Part shown: piece after piece, positions 8,271 to 18,159 of the stretch
How positions within the stretch are numbered: the stretch's first letter is position 1
Layout: every line of letters begins with the position of its first letter
Assembly (NCBI GenBank): GCA_025210775.1
Contig: JAOARB010000024.1
Span: 1 to 57,132 of the forward strand
Reading direction: 5' to 3'
Length of the DNA: 57,132 nt
Origin: Prolixibacteraceae bacterium
Lineage (GTDB): Bacteria > Bacteroidota > Bacteroidia > Bacteroidales > Prolixibacteraceae
The notes under the pieces: generated by a model
Databases searched by the model: none
What the model was told of the DNA's origin: nothing
Seen by the model: only the letters and a program-made list of their open reading frames with translations
Made by a program: the position numbers and the translations under genes

Positions 8271-8703
8271 ATTGCATTTTTTTAAAAAAAATTATTTAAC
8301 TGTAAACTTTACACCAATCATTTATCTAAAATTAGCATTTTTTATTCACTAAATTATCTTTATAAGATTTTTTATACAAACTTCCATCTAATCAACACTC
8401 CAAATATTCTAACCAGATGAGAACTTATTGGGTGGAAAATTAGAAAGTCTATTTCTTGTACCAATTTAACGAACTTTTTTTACTCTTCGCTCGACACAAA
8501 GGTACGGACAGAACCATTTAGTAGACTATTTCGTTATCTTTAACAGACCATAATACAAGGCATTAGGAGCTTTATATGGGTTAAGAGAGTGGACTATTTT
8601 ATTAACATAGATTCATTTGATAGGTAAAATATTATTCTGACTTTTATCCTAGCTTTAGTACAGATGCCAACCACAGGCTACACTAACATTAAAAAGAAAC
8701 AGT
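8271..8703. promoter_or_regulatory. divergent intergenic region (TIR cassette / glycosyltransferase)
   Basis: An AT-rich stretch of 433 bp between the leftward TIR cassette and the rightward glycosyltransferase gene. Both promoters must lie here. I see no clear operator, repeat or small gene. Confidence 0.4.
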
Positions 8704-8706
8704 GTG

Positions 8707-10308
8707 ATGAGAAATTCCTATTATAGAAAAGAGTATTTGGTTATCGCCATTATGATAGTGATCAAATTATGCCTAAACATTATCACCAATATAAATGCTG
8801 GATTAGATGGGGATGAGATAATGCATATCGATTCGGGTAATCATTTAGCTTGGGGCTATATGTCCATCCAACCCTTGGTAGGACTTATAGGATGGATTCA
8901 AAATCTTTTTCATAGCGAATCGGTCTTTATCCACCATCTTTTTGCCCATATTACAGGCGCATTGATTATGCTACGAAGTGGACTAACGGTAATTAAGTTA
9001 GGTGGAAAATGGAAGGCCGTACTTTTGACTCTACTATGTATCGTAGTGGCTCCTGGTTTCACGTATTCACAACATATCTTCACTCCTCTTGTCTTTGAAC
9101 AATTCTTTTGGCTTTTAGGATTCTATATGACTGTCGCCTATTGTAAAGACAAAGAGCATAAATACCTTCTTTACCTAAGCATCATTCTTGCGCTGGGGTT
9201 TATGACAAAGATCTCTATCTTGATTTTTATAGGGAGCCTATGCGTTGCCATCTTACTACATCATAGAGCATTGTTCACCCAAAAGATTGCATGGATCTGT
9301 CTTTTGGTGTTTTTCGTTCTTATTACCCCTAACATTGTTTGGCAATACCACCACAACTTTCCTTCGATTAAACATATGGCGACACTACGACACGAGGTGT
9401 TGGCACACCTAGATATTATGGATAACCTCCAATTACTGTTTCTATCGACCAATCCCTTCACCTCTATTGTTTGGATTACAGGCGTTTTTGTCGCCCCCTT
9501 TGTTTATCGTAGAAAAAATATAAGACTGGCAACCACCACGCTTTTGGTGACGTTCATAATTCTAGCAATTTTTAGAGGACAGTTTCATTATTATTTTCCT
9601 ACAATACTTATCGCTTTTGTGGTAGGCAGTGTCATGCTTCAACGTTTCTTTGAACGAAAGGCCAGAATCATGCATGTCTACCTCTTTTTATTGGTTACCT
9701 CTACCCTATTTTTAACACCTAAATTAATTCCTATCCTTCCTCTGGACAGATATATTGAATATCTAGGATTAGACCACAACAACAATGGGACGCAGGTTTT
9801 TTACACCCAACAATCTATTGCTGACAATAAGATGGTTAACACAGGTGAACGTATTCCCATTAATTTTGAAGCCTACTACACCCATAACGATTGGAGTAAA
9901 CTAGTTAAAACCATTGATACGCTATACCATCAGTTACCTCAACAGAAGAAGGAGCATTGCTTTATATGGACTCGTTGTTATACTCAAGCAGGTGCCATCA
10001 ATCTATATGGTAAGAAATATAATCTCCCTTTTGCTTTTAGCCAACATGGGAATTGTTACGAATGGATTCCTCAATTCGATAAACAGGCCACCATCATTGT
10101 TGTGGCAAATGCACAAGCACCCAAAGATTCGGATTATATTGGAGCGTTCTTTTCTTCTTCCTTCGATACGTTAAGTTTTAAGAAAGCAATATTCTGCCCT
10201 TTCGCTCGCACAAGTTACAATGCCTATTATATGATTTACTTAGGTGAAGGGCTGAAATACAACTCAGAAGAGATAAAGGAGAAATACCAGAAATTCATAT
10301 TCGAATGA
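8707..10308 (+). CDS. GT39/ArnT-like membrane glycosyltransferase
   Basis: A 533-residue integral membrane protein of the PMT_2 / ArnT type (GT-C fold). The first helix (about 10-28) is followed by the periplasmic AGLDGDEIMHIDSG loop (31-44), whose acidic D34/D36/E37 group is the usual catalytic and metal site. About eight to ten more hydrophobic helices fill residues 75-340, and a soluble domain with several Cys makes up the last 190 residues or so. Such enzymes use a polyprenyl-phosphate sugar to glycosylate lipid A, cell-wall polymers or proteins outside the inner membrane; the acceptor cannot be told. The frame also opens at GTG 8704, one codon upstream. It stands alone, with a strong hairpin after the stop. 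Confidence 0.8.
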   Translation: MRNSYYRKEYLVIAIMIVIKLCLNIITNINAGLDGDEIMHIDSGNHLAWGYMSIQPLVGLIGWIQNLFHSESVFIHHLFAHITGALIMLRSGLTVIKLGGKWKAVLLTLLCIVVAPGFTYSQHIFTPLVFEQFFWLLGFYMTVAYCKDKEHKYLLYLSIILALGFMTKISILIFIGSLCVAILLHHRALFTQKIAWICLLVFFVLITPNIVWQYHHNFPSIKHMATLRHEVLAHLDIMDNLQLLFLSTNPFTSIVWITGVFVAPFVYRRKNIRLATTTLLVTFIILAIFRGQFHYYFPTILIAFVVGSVMLQRFFERKARIMHVYLFLLVTSTLFLTPKLIPILPLDRYIEYLGLDHNNNGTQVFYTQQSIADNKMVNTGERIPINFEAYYTHNDWSKLVKTIDTLYHQLPQQKKEHCFIWTRCYTQAGAINLYGKKYNLPFAFSQHGNCYEWIPQFDKQATIIVVANAQAPKDSDYIGAFFSSSFDTLSFKKAIFCPFARTSYNAYYMIYLGEGLKYNSEEIKEKYQKFIFE

Positions 10309-10316
10309 TGGCAACC

Positions 10317-10361
10317 AGAGGGAATCCTAGGACCTATTCTTATAAGCCTAGGATTCCTCTT
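10317..10361 (+). terminator. hairpin after glycosyltransferase gene
   Basis: A long stem, agagggaatcctagg against cctaggattcctctt, begins 8 bp after the stop codon. No T-run follows, so it is either a weak terminator or an mRNA 3'-end-stabilising hairpin. Confidence 0.5.
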
Positions 10362-12408
10362 CCAATGACAAACAACAGTCTTGACAATGCACATGTGTTT
10401 TCGTCATTACTGAGAATAAACCATGGCGTATGGCACCATCGTAATGAAGCATAGAGAAACAAACAGATACTTTAAAAGTCGTGCTATATGATCGGAAGAT
10501 TAAGATATCATAGGCACAAGCCAGAGTCGAAAAACAACATCATACAAACGAATATTTCCCTCATATCATCCCCGTCATAGTCACAAAAACAACACTTATA
10601 CTCCTACATCAAAAGCCAGACTAACGACACAATCACATTTGAATACCGATAACGACGACACTATTACGGAGAGGATCTATCACTTAGGCTTTTATTCCCT
10701 TTTAACCAAGTCATTACACTCATATCAACTAATGAAAATCAAAACCACATTTCTTTTATATGCACTTTCCTTTTTGTCCAAAATTCGATGCATCACGCAT
10801 TTTAGGCATATATAAAAACGAAAGCCATAGCCCACTTTTCCTACACTTTCTAAAAAGGGTAGAAAAAACACTAATTAATAGCTACCAAATGGTACTTTGT
10901 TTCATTATAATCTCATTTTGGGGCTACCATAACTTCACATCAAGTTCATATCAAGTTCATATCAAGTTCATATCATGTTCACTTATACTTTATGTCAACT
11001 TTACTTTCAAATGAAGTTAATATGAAGTTGATATGACAATAAAGTACCCAAGTAATGGGTTTCTCCTTAATATGAGGTTAGATTAAGCCTTATTTGACAG
11101 CTATTTTGCACCTATTTTCTATTCTTAGACCCTAAAAATCAGATTCCTTTATAGATATAAAACGATGTTTTTTTGTCGATTTTGAAACCTATTTCTGATG
11201 ATTTATAGAGCTTTAGTCATATTCCCATCTCTATCATATAACGGAGCGACAAATAATGATTATTCCTTGAGGTTAACAGATCAAGAATCGTTATCTAACT
11301 GTTCGCCCCATTTGAGAAAAATCACAACTAGTGTGATCTGGGGGTCTCTACCATTGAAGTAAATTGGGCTGCGCATTTTAGACCTCAACAGATATACCCC
11401 TCCAATTAAGGAAACAAAAACCGTAAGAATCACGTCGTTTGGCCCACATAAAGAACCTTCTTAGGTCACAAAATGCTTCACTCTAATAGACCACATGGAA
11501 AGGAACACATTCTATCATCTGTTTAGACTCATCTTATTTATTCAGGTTTAACAAAGGATAGAAGGGGTAAATAAGGCTAAAAACATCCTATAATCGCATT
11601 TTTATGATACGCTTATTTTCTTTACATGAAGACCTACTTACATTATTCCGCTTTCTTATACATTTTCTATTATGGTGACCTTTTTTGAAACTAAAATTGT
11701 TCGTGGACTAAAAGTCATACAAAGAACAAGGCCTACCTCTGATCACATCTTAACAATTTAAATTTCAAACCTTTTTTCCAATCCAACATGTCTATTTCAG
11801 ATAATCCTTTTAGAACGATCACTTCATATTTAAACTACGAATAGGAATATAATTAGCTCAAAAGAGAGGTGCAACAAAGGCCAGTATACAGGTTTTAATC
11901 TATTTAAAAGAGTTTCAATGTTTGATTTGCATTTGTTTTAAGATATCTTTGGCACACATCTATAAACTCAAGATTTAAAGAACCTTTTTCACCGATGCCA
12001 ATAATCTGATCTTCATTATCCATATGATCAGAAAGCGATGTCGTTGTATTGGAATTAGTGTTCACAAAAACGTTGTAGAAATAAAAACACTATTTTATTC
12101 TATCATCATAGCATTAGAATAACAAGCCTCTATACAGAAAAGCACTCACAAACAAACGTTTTTGAGTAAGACAATAAAAGAAAAGCATCAAGATAAGTGA
12201 AGGTTTTTGTTACAACGTATTTAAACGACAGGTAAAGAACCATCAACAACCTTAATCATGGGGATGTGTGATGGAGGCTAACTCATTAAATATTCAACAG
12301 ATCTTGTTTTTATGTTGATAAAACCTTCATGAAGAGTGAATTTTATAACCATTTAAGAATAATCTAACTTCAATCTGTTCATCAGATAACTAATAATTTT
12401 TTAAACGT
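10362..12408. other. 2-kb gene-poor stretch
   Basis: There is no convincing gene over about 2 kb. The region holds an 11-bp repeat cluster (10939-11032) and, at 10734-10817, a short frame that starts like a signal peptide (MKIKTTFLLYALSF) and stops after 28 codons, possibly the remnant of a lost exported protein. The rest is AT-rich with scattered stops in all frames. The final part should contain the promoter of the downstream barrel gene. Confidence 0.5.
10939..11032. repeat. 11-bp phased repeat cluster in facing orientation
   Basis: Three exact head-to-tail copies of atcaagttcat start at 10939, 10950 and 10961, followed by a degenerate fourth (atcatgttcac). After about 28 bp, two copies of atgaagttnat follow at 11011 and 11022. 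The second unit is the reverse complement of the first apart from its central base (atgaacttgat against atgaagttgat). The 11-bp period places every unit on one face of the helix, as in arrays bound by OmpR/PhoB-type regulators. No CRISPR-like spacers are present. Confidence 0.7.
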
Positions 12409-14796
12409 ATGAGATTGTCCATTACCTTATTGTTCTTTTTTATTAATTATTTAGCTGTAGGACAACAACTAAATATTTCAGGTAGAATTATTGACAACCA
12501 AAACAATTCATTGGCATTTGCTAATGTTCAGATTACCTCTTCCGATAATGAAATAATAGATGGGACAACCACAGATGAAGAAGGGAAATTTGAATTTACG
12601 AATATAGCGCAGGGCAAATATGTCATTAAAGCTTGCTGTATAGGATACAGTGATTACGCTAGCAATATAACAGTAGAAGAGAACCTCGTTCTTGATAATA
12701 TCGTAATGAAAACGCAATCAGTCGAATTGAGCGAAATCGTTGTAAAGTCAATTAAACATGCTATTAGCTATAAAAACGATCGTTATATCGTATCATTAAA
12801 AGATACTTATATCGGGGCTACGAACACGATGGATGTTTTAAAATTTGCACCAGGTGTGATGATTGATAATAAGGGAAATATTTTATTAAGACGTAAGCAT
12901 GTTACTTTAATTGTTGACGATAGGGAGTTAAAATTGAAAGGGGAAGAGCTACGTGATTATCTGCAAAACATTAATGGCGAAGACATAGAGTCCATTGAAG
13001 TGTTATCTAACCCACCGGCAGAGATGGATGCAGAAGGATCTGGGGGTATTATAAAGCTTAATTTAAAGAAAGGAACTCAAAAAGGGACAAACTTATATTT
13101 TAATACAGGATTTGATATCGGCAAAGCTCCCAATGCATACAATAGTTTAGGAATGAACTATACTAAAAATAACATCACTGTATATTCTAGTTATTCCTTC
13201 AATCATTATCAACCTTATTTGGAGTATCAAGACATCAATACATCTATACATAATTCTGTTAAGCTTGTATCCGATCAAAGATTTCACGAAAAGAAAAATA
13301 GTCACAATTATAGAGGAGGTTTGGATTTCTCTCCAAACGATAAACATTATTTCAGTTTAAGTCTTGATGGGAGTATTTCTGATAAAAACACTTTTGATGC
13401 AGATGATTTAACTCGAATATATAATGGAGAAACCTTAAATACTTCTATCATAGGATATTATCCAAACCAAACGGATTATGATCATTTTGGCATTAATTTT
13501 AATTACATCCTAAACATAGATGATTTGGGCAGTAAGGTTAAATTAATATCAGACTATTTTAGTTCTTCGAATGAAAGAAACAACAATTATGGTAGCACCT
13601 ATTATTCTGGAGATGACTTTGATGATATAGTTAAAAGGATTCAACGAAAAAGCGAATATTTGAATGATATAAAGATCTTTACATCAAGACTTGATTATAT
13701 AAAAGTATACAACAAAAACACAAGAGTCGAAACAGGTTTAAAGTTTAGTGATGTTCAATCTGATAGTAAAAATATGTTTTGGAATAATACAAACAACACT
13801 TGGATTTTAGATGCCAATAGAAGTGATCGATTCAGTTATTCAGAAAATATATATGCTGCTTACACTAAAATAAACTGTAAGTTTAATGCACTAGAGCTAT
13901 CTGCGGGAATACGAGCAGAACATACAATATTTCAGACCAATTCACATACGCTGAATACCACTAGCACAAAGAGTTATACTGAATTGTTCCCAACCCTCTT
14001 TCTAACCCATCCTATTTTCAATCACGATAAAATACATCTTAAATATACAAGAAGAATATTCCGTCCCGAATATCGACTAATGAATCCTTTTGAATACTAC
14101 TTGAATGATTACAACTTAAAGCGAGGCAATGTTAATTTACATCCCTCTTTCTCTCATAATTTTGAACTATTATATGATTTAAAAGGCAAATTTTATTTCA
14201 CATTTAATTATTCTATTCAAGATGATGAGGTGGGTGAATTTTATATCAGAAAAGACGATTCAAACATTACCATCAATACATATAAGAATCTAGCAAATTC
14301 TGATCTGTTTACTCTTAGCATTTCAAATTCTAGTACATTATTCAATTGGTGGAGTATGGATAATGACATATATATTGGATACAACACATATAAAGATCAT
14401 GATTATTCTATCGAGTCGGCGGCACTAGATGTTTCAAGCAATCATAACTTTCTATTAGGAAAGAATATTAAAGCAAATATGGGATTCCATTTTTCACCTA
14501 AAGGAAGCACCTGTTTATATGACACCTATTCTTCAAACACTTACAGCATGGATCTTTCCATTCAAAAGAGATTTTGGGATGGAAAGGCGGACCTAGGAAT
14601 TTATGTAAACGATATTTTATACCGGTCGGGGAATTTTGAAACAAAAAATAATTACAAAGGACAAAAGATATATAGCAACATAAAGAAAGATACCAGAAGA
14701 GTGGGATTTTACTTTAAATATAGATTAGGCTGGGGAAACAAAATCAATGTGAGTAAAAATGAAAAAAGTAATGGTGAAGAATTGGGTCGAAAATAA
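12409..14796 (+). CDS. outer-membrane beta-barrel protein with CarboxypepD_reg-like domain
   Basis: A 795-residue exported protein. A signal peptide (1-18, ending AVGQQ) leads to a carboxypeptidase-regulatory-like beta-sandwich (about 21-105), a plug-like domain (about 115-220, with TNTMDVLKFAPGV and IESIEVLSNPPAEMDAEGSGG) and a C-terminal barrel of the OMP_b-brl_3 type. The plug sequence, from the 'LxxxPGV' turn to 'aGgIINIxLKK', is that of the TonB-receptor-like family common in Bacteroidota. No SusD partner or polysaccharide enzyme sits nearby, so the substrate is unknown. It is monocistronic, with a hairpin and a terminator downstream. A second member of the family lies at 53903-56227. 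The start is the only ATG before the signal peptide. Confidence 0.85.
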   Translation: MRLSITLLFFFINYLAVGQQLNISGRIIDNQNNSLAFANVQITSSDNEIIDGTTTDEEGKFEFTNIAQGKYVIKACCIGYSDYASNITVEENLVLDNIVMKTQSVELSEIVVKSIKHAISYKNDRYIVSLKDTYIGATNTMDVLKFAPGVMIDNKGNILLRRKHVTLIVDDRELKLKGEELRDYLQNINGEDIESIEVLSNPPAEMDAEGSGGIIKLNLKKGTQKGTNLYFNTGFDIGKAPNAYNSLGMNYTKNNITVYSSYSFNHYQPYLEYQDINTSIHNSVKLVSDQRFHEKKNSHNYRGGLDFSPNDKHYFSLSLDGSISDKNTFDADDLTRIYNGETLNTSIIGYYPNQTDYDHFGINFNYILNIDDLGSKVKLISDYFSSSNERNNNYGSTYYSGDDFDDIVKRIQRKSEYLNDIKIFTSRLDYIKVYNKNTRVETGLKFSDVQSDSKNMFWNNTNNTWILDANRSDRFSYSENIYAAYTKINCKFNALELSAGIRAEHTIFQTNSHTLNTTSTKSYTELFPTLFLTHPIFNHDKIHLKYTRRIFRPEYRLMNPFEYYLNDYNLKRGNVNLHPSFSHNFELLYDLKGKFYFTFNYSIQDDEVGEFYIRKDDSNITINTYKNLANSDLFTLSISNSSTLFNWWSMDNDIYIGYNTYKDHDYSIESAALDVSSNHNFLLGKNIKANMGFHFSPKGSTCLYDTYSSNTYSMDLSIQKRFWDGKADLGIYVNDILYRSGNFETKNNYKGQKIYSNIKKDTRRVGFYFKYRLGWGNKINVSKNEKSNGEELGRK

Positions 14797-14880
14797 ATGA
14801 TGTACGCCTATAATTGATCGTTTTTGGTACAAGACCTTTCTGACGCGTAATAACTTCACATTCTATATCACTTGATATTA

Positions 14881-14935
14881 GGAGATTGTATTATCCATGT
14901 TCCTCTGGTTACGGAATAGGGATAATACAATCTCT
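14881..14935. other. long stem-loop without T-run
   Basis: The left arm ggagattgtattatcc (14881-14896) pairs with ggataatacaatctct (14920-14935) around a loop of about 23 bases. No U-tract follows on either strand, so it is not a standard terminator. It may protect the 3' end of the upstream mRNA. Confidence 0.5.
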
Positions 14936-14970
14936 TCAAAAAAATATACCCAAAAAGCATAATAGTTTAG

Positions 14971-15006
14971 TAAAGGGCAGACTACAACGGTCTGCCTTTA
15001 TTAATT
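14971..15006 (+). terminator. rho-independent terminator
   Basis: The stem taaaggcagac-type (one bulged g) pairs with gtctgccttta, followed by ttaatt. It lies about 175 bp after the barrel gene stop and is the most likely end of its transcript. Confidence 0.6.
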
Positions 15007-15289
15007 CGATATGAAGGATGATAAAAAGGATTTTCTCTTGTGTTTGATATTCTGACTCCTGTCGTGAAAAGATATGGATGTCTCCCCCACTGTTATTGGA
15101 ACTTAATGTATTAACCTGAAAACAATGTAAATAATATAGGACAAGAGATTTTAGAGCCCCCTAACTTTCTCTATTGAAGGCCATATAAAGTATTATTTTA
15201 ATCTAGGCATACCTAGTTCGATAACACAAAGAAAATGCTTAAGAAGCAATTTAAACGCAAGTAAAAGCCCAATATTCCATAAAGTATTC

Positions 15290-15847
15290 CTAGTAGTATT
15301 TCTCTATTCCACCAAATCCTTTGATCTTTTTGTTCTGTTTGGTCTTCGAAATAAAGTTCTTTAGACGTTTGTCAAACTCCTCTGGTCTTTTACGTGCACT
15401 TTCAATATATGCAATCCTTATCCTTTTGTAGGATGCTGAGAAATTCTGGTAGTTATCCCATACTGACTTATCTAATTGGAGCAGATCAATGATGTCATCT
15501 GGAAAGATAAAATCTTGCTGAATAACCTTTTGCACTTCTGATATGATGGTACGATGAATCTTGTTGTTTTCATAGAGCCACTTTAATCGTTCTATATTGG
15601 GTTGAGAGAAAGTAGAGTTCTTTCGTCTTCTACAAAACCGTTGAGCGGTAGTCTCTTCTTCTAAAGATCTCACAGTACTATCAATCCAACCAAAGCATAA
15701 TGCTTCTTCTACGGCGTCGTTGTATAGTAGTCGCTTCTTACCTGTTTTCTTTAATGGATATTCTAACCAAATATCGTCTTTGGTCTCAAAATGATCATTA
15801 AGCCACTGTCTCCAATCTTCTCTTTCAGTAAAATATATGGTTTCCAT
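15290..15847 (-). CDS. YdeI/OmpD-associated family protein
   Basis: A 185-residue cytoplasmic protein. The N-terminal part has the family pattern: FTEREDWRQWL, then DDIWLEYPLKKTGKKRLLYNDAVEEALCFGWIDS (the 'GWID' motif at about 53-56) and RFCRRRKNSTFSQPN. The C-terminal part, rich in Lys/Arg and containing ARKRPEEFDKRLKNFI, matches the 'bacteriocin-protection / YdeI or OmpD-associated' C-terminal helix pair. The biochemical role of this family is not settled. The gene stands alone, and its neighbours give no clue. Confidence 0.8.
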   Translation of the reverse strand: METIYFTEREDWRQWLNDHFETKDDIWLEYPLKKTGKKRLLYNDAVEEALCFGWIDSTVRSLEEETTAQRFCRRRKNSTFSQPNIERLKWLYENNKIHRTIISEVQKVIQQDFIFPDDIIDLLQLDKSVWDNYQNFSASYKRIRIAYIESARKRPEEFDKRLKNFISKTKQNKKIKGFGGIEKYY

Positions 15848-15936
15848 CTTTATTATCTATTTTATTTTGGTCACTACGCTCCCTCCGTTAGTCGGTAAAT
15901 ATTGCTTCACTCTTTTCTGTTCTACACCCATGAAAA

Positions 15937-16167
15937 ATGCCAGGTTCACTTACGACTTTTATAGAGAATCCACCATCCTTCTCTTTTTCGGATTCTACGG
16001 ACATTTTGTTTAAGCATGATAAATTTAACAAAAAACATAGGCAAACATATAACCCGTTGGTGATTGAATTGCAAAACAGATATTTAGAAACTATTGAGTT
16101 TCATATTCTAACACATGGATTATCACTAAAAAAGAAAGAAGCAAGCCTCAATAGGTTGATAACATAA
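15937..16167 (+). CDS. doubtful small hypothetical protein
   Basis: A 76-codon frame with no signal peptide, membrane segment or recognised motif. It is followed by an N-terminally incomplete frame (from about 16225), so the stretch may be the wreck of one older gene rather than two genes. Kept only because no better frame covers the interval. Confidence 0.2.
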   Translation: MPGSLTTFIENPPSFSFSDSTDILFKHDKFNKKHRQTYNPLVIELQNRYLETIEFHILTHGLSLKKKEASLNRLIT

Positions 16168-16313
16168 GAACAATAGCCCCTATTTAATATAGCCCAACAG
16201 GTATTCAGACACATAATCCTTTTACTTAAAAAGAAAAGCATATCGTTGGTCCTTATGAATTACGCGATTATCCAGTAAAAATCGGAGATAAATATATATT
16301 TACACTCTTTGCA

Positions 16314-16844
16314 ATGGGTGCTAATTACAGTGATATAGTTCGTTCCGTATTATATTTTGTATCCAAAGAATCTGCAAAACACATATACAATCCGGAGAAT
16401 CAATCCTTTACTCACTTAGAATCTCGTAAATGGTATAAAAATCATGTATTAATAGAAAGCTTAAGAACCGATTACTCAACATATAAAAATTACTATGTGA
16501 CATGTTATTCTGATACAGGCGAAAAGATGTTTCAGCTACCATATAGTTCTGGAAGTAATATGTATAAATATGAGAGTGGTTTACCGATTGGAGTAGATAA
16601 ACAGATTACATCTAGTGATTTTGGTTTTAGTTGTGAAGACATAAGAAGAGATAACACAATCTGGGAAAGTAAATCTCTTTTTCCAAACGAAACACATAAG
16701 GTAGAATTTAACAATACGGTATTTTCTGAGATAGATAGCGAAACAACACAATGCATTACTGACTACACTCTTTATAGTGGAGAGAAAGGAACCATAACAT
16801 GTATTATTGACAACAATACAGGGGCCGTTACCATTAAAAAGTAA
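16314..16844 (+). CDS. hypothetical protein, probably truncated at the N-terminus
   Basis: A 176-residue protein of mixed beta character with no recognised domain. The frame stays open upstream of the only good ATG, back to a stop at about 16222, and the extra codons read like real protein (GPYELRDYPVKIGDKYIF), with no ATG available. So either the true start is a rare codon or, more likely, the gene has lost its front end. There is no signal peptide. It converges with the minus-strand gene at 16978. Confidence 0.45.
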   Translation: MGANYSDIVRSVLYFVSKESAKHIYNPENQSFTHLESRKWYKNHVLIESLRTDYSTYKNYYVTCYSDTGEKMFQLPYSSGSNMYKYESGLPIGVDKQITSSDFGFSCEDIRRDNTIWESKSLFPNETHKVEFNNTVFSEIDSETTQCITDYTLYSGEKGTITCIIDNNTGAVTIKK

Positions 16845-16862
16845 GTTATTAAAATTCCCATA

Positions 16863-16900
16863 AAAAAACTCCTGCATATTCTTTAAAAGAAATGCAGGAG
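16863..16900 (-). terminator. terminator for the leftward barrel gene
   Basis: The stem ctcctgcat (16869-16877) pairs with atgcaggag (16892-16900). On the minus strand it is followed by a run of T, so it terminates the leftward gene ending at 16978. It also lies just after the rightward gene's stop. Confidence 0.6.
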
Positions 16901-16977
16901 AAAAGTAAAAAAATATTGTGAAGGTTCGTCATTCAACGAACGAAAGAACAACACAGTATCAAAGAGTTACATAAAAT

Positions 16978-18159
16978 TTAATTTCTTTTTCTTTTTAAAT
17001 ATTTTGATGTAGGACAGTAATAAATCACGAAATTTGTTGTATAACCCTGTAAATTCTGATTAAACTTAGTATAGGTAACAAAAAAATTCGCTTTTATAAT
17101 AGTTTCACGCATTGATATAACTTCATTTTTAAAATTGAAAAGATACTTCTTAAATGGATTAAGATTATATGAGAGACTGATACCTAAAACAGGGGCAAAA
17201 CAGCCTATATTCTTAAGATCTTCTTTTTTGACTTCTTTGTCATCGGTTATCTCACAGATTCTATTGAAACTAGGACCAGCAAAAGGACTAATTTTCCACC
17301 GTTTCCGTTCAAACAATGAATAGCTATAGTATAGATTAAGCATGTTAAATGACTGTTCTGTCTTCTTTTCCCACGTTTCGTCAGTAATGAGATCTTTTCT
17401 TAATTCACTGTTACTTCTATAACTGAAATCAAACAGAAAAGAAGATCTATTAAAAATAACTCCAGCCCCTATTTGAATGGTAAGACCAGGATAAAGATAA
17501 TCGCCTAAAGAACCAGAGTATACTTGGCTTCCTAAACCCAAACAGAACTCAAGTGCACTTTCAGATAAAGGAATACCTGTTTGAGGCTCTAATTGAGGAT
17601 CAACATTGTTTAATTCATTAGAAATCTTATTTTCCCATTCAATAATGGATTCAACATCTTCTCCATTATGAGATTCATGGTCTAATTTGGATGTTTCGAC
17701 AATAGAAGAGTCTATTATCGAAGAGAGCACCTCAAAGTTGTGATTAAGTGAATTCTGTTCTGAAAAAGCATTATAGGCCTTGCGTCTATAGAGTTCATAG
17801 ATATCAAAAGTTAATTGGTTATATCTTAAAGTGATCTCTGTCATATAGTCTGGATTTACCCAAGAATGATCCTTAGACATAAAACAATACAGTTGCGGGA
17901 TCAATTCTAATTTACCTCTTTCCCTTTGTGGTTTAAAGAAGAACTTATAATTATAGACCAATTGAGAAACGGCTAAATTTGGATCAAATCCAATGACAGA
18001 TTTATCATTCTCAATTTTGATAAAATCGTCCCATGTTAATTTTCCATCACTCCACTTTTTTATATCTTTCCCCAAGTCAGGCTCTGTAGTTATTTCTTGT
18101 GCCTTCATTAATGGAGATAGAAATAATACAAGTAAAATGGTCAGTAGTGTGTATTTCAT
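16978..18159 (-). CDS. putative outer-membrane protein with DUF922-like N-terminal motif
   Basis: A 393-residue exported protein: signal peptide 1-20 (cleaved after MKAQ), then a soluble region with the KWSDGKLTWDDF motif (about 35-46), which recalls the start of DUF922-type Zn-protease-like domains, but I see no HExxH-type active site. From about residue 200 to the end the pattern alternates polar and hydrophobic residues (LEFCLGLGSQVY, then SSFLFDFSYRSN, WKISPFAGPSFN, PVLGISLSYNLNP), as in small outer-membrane barrels. Function is unknown. It is transcribed alone and ends at a terminator shared with its convergent neighbour. Confidence 0.55.
   Translation of the reverse strand: MKYTLLTILLVLFLSPLMKAQEITTEPDLGKDIKKWSDGKLTWDDFIKIENDKSVIGFDPNLAVSQLVYNYKFFFKPQRERGKLELIPQLYCFMSKDHSWVNPDYMTEITLRYNQLTFDIYELYRRKAYNAFSEQNSLNHNFEVLSSIIDSSIVETSKLDHESHNGEDVESIIEWENKISNELNNVDPQLEPQTGIPLSESALEFCLGLGSQVYSGSLGDYLYPGLTIQIGAGVIFNRSSFLFDFSYRSNSELRKDLITDETWEKKTEQSFNMLNLYYSYSLFERKRWKISPFAGPSFNRICEITDDKEVKKEDLKNIGCFAPVLGISLSYNLNPFKKYLFNFKNEVISMRETIIKANFFVTYTKFNQNLQGYTTNFVIYYCPTSKYLKRKRN

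Noticed and set aside
10760..11014. 84-residue frame in the gene desert as a gene
   Set aside because: Its C-terminal part is encoded by the 11-bp repeats, and no domain or signal is seen.
10939..11032. Possible CRISPR array
   Set aside because: The repeat unit is 11 bp, head to tail with no unique spacers, and no cas genes are near.
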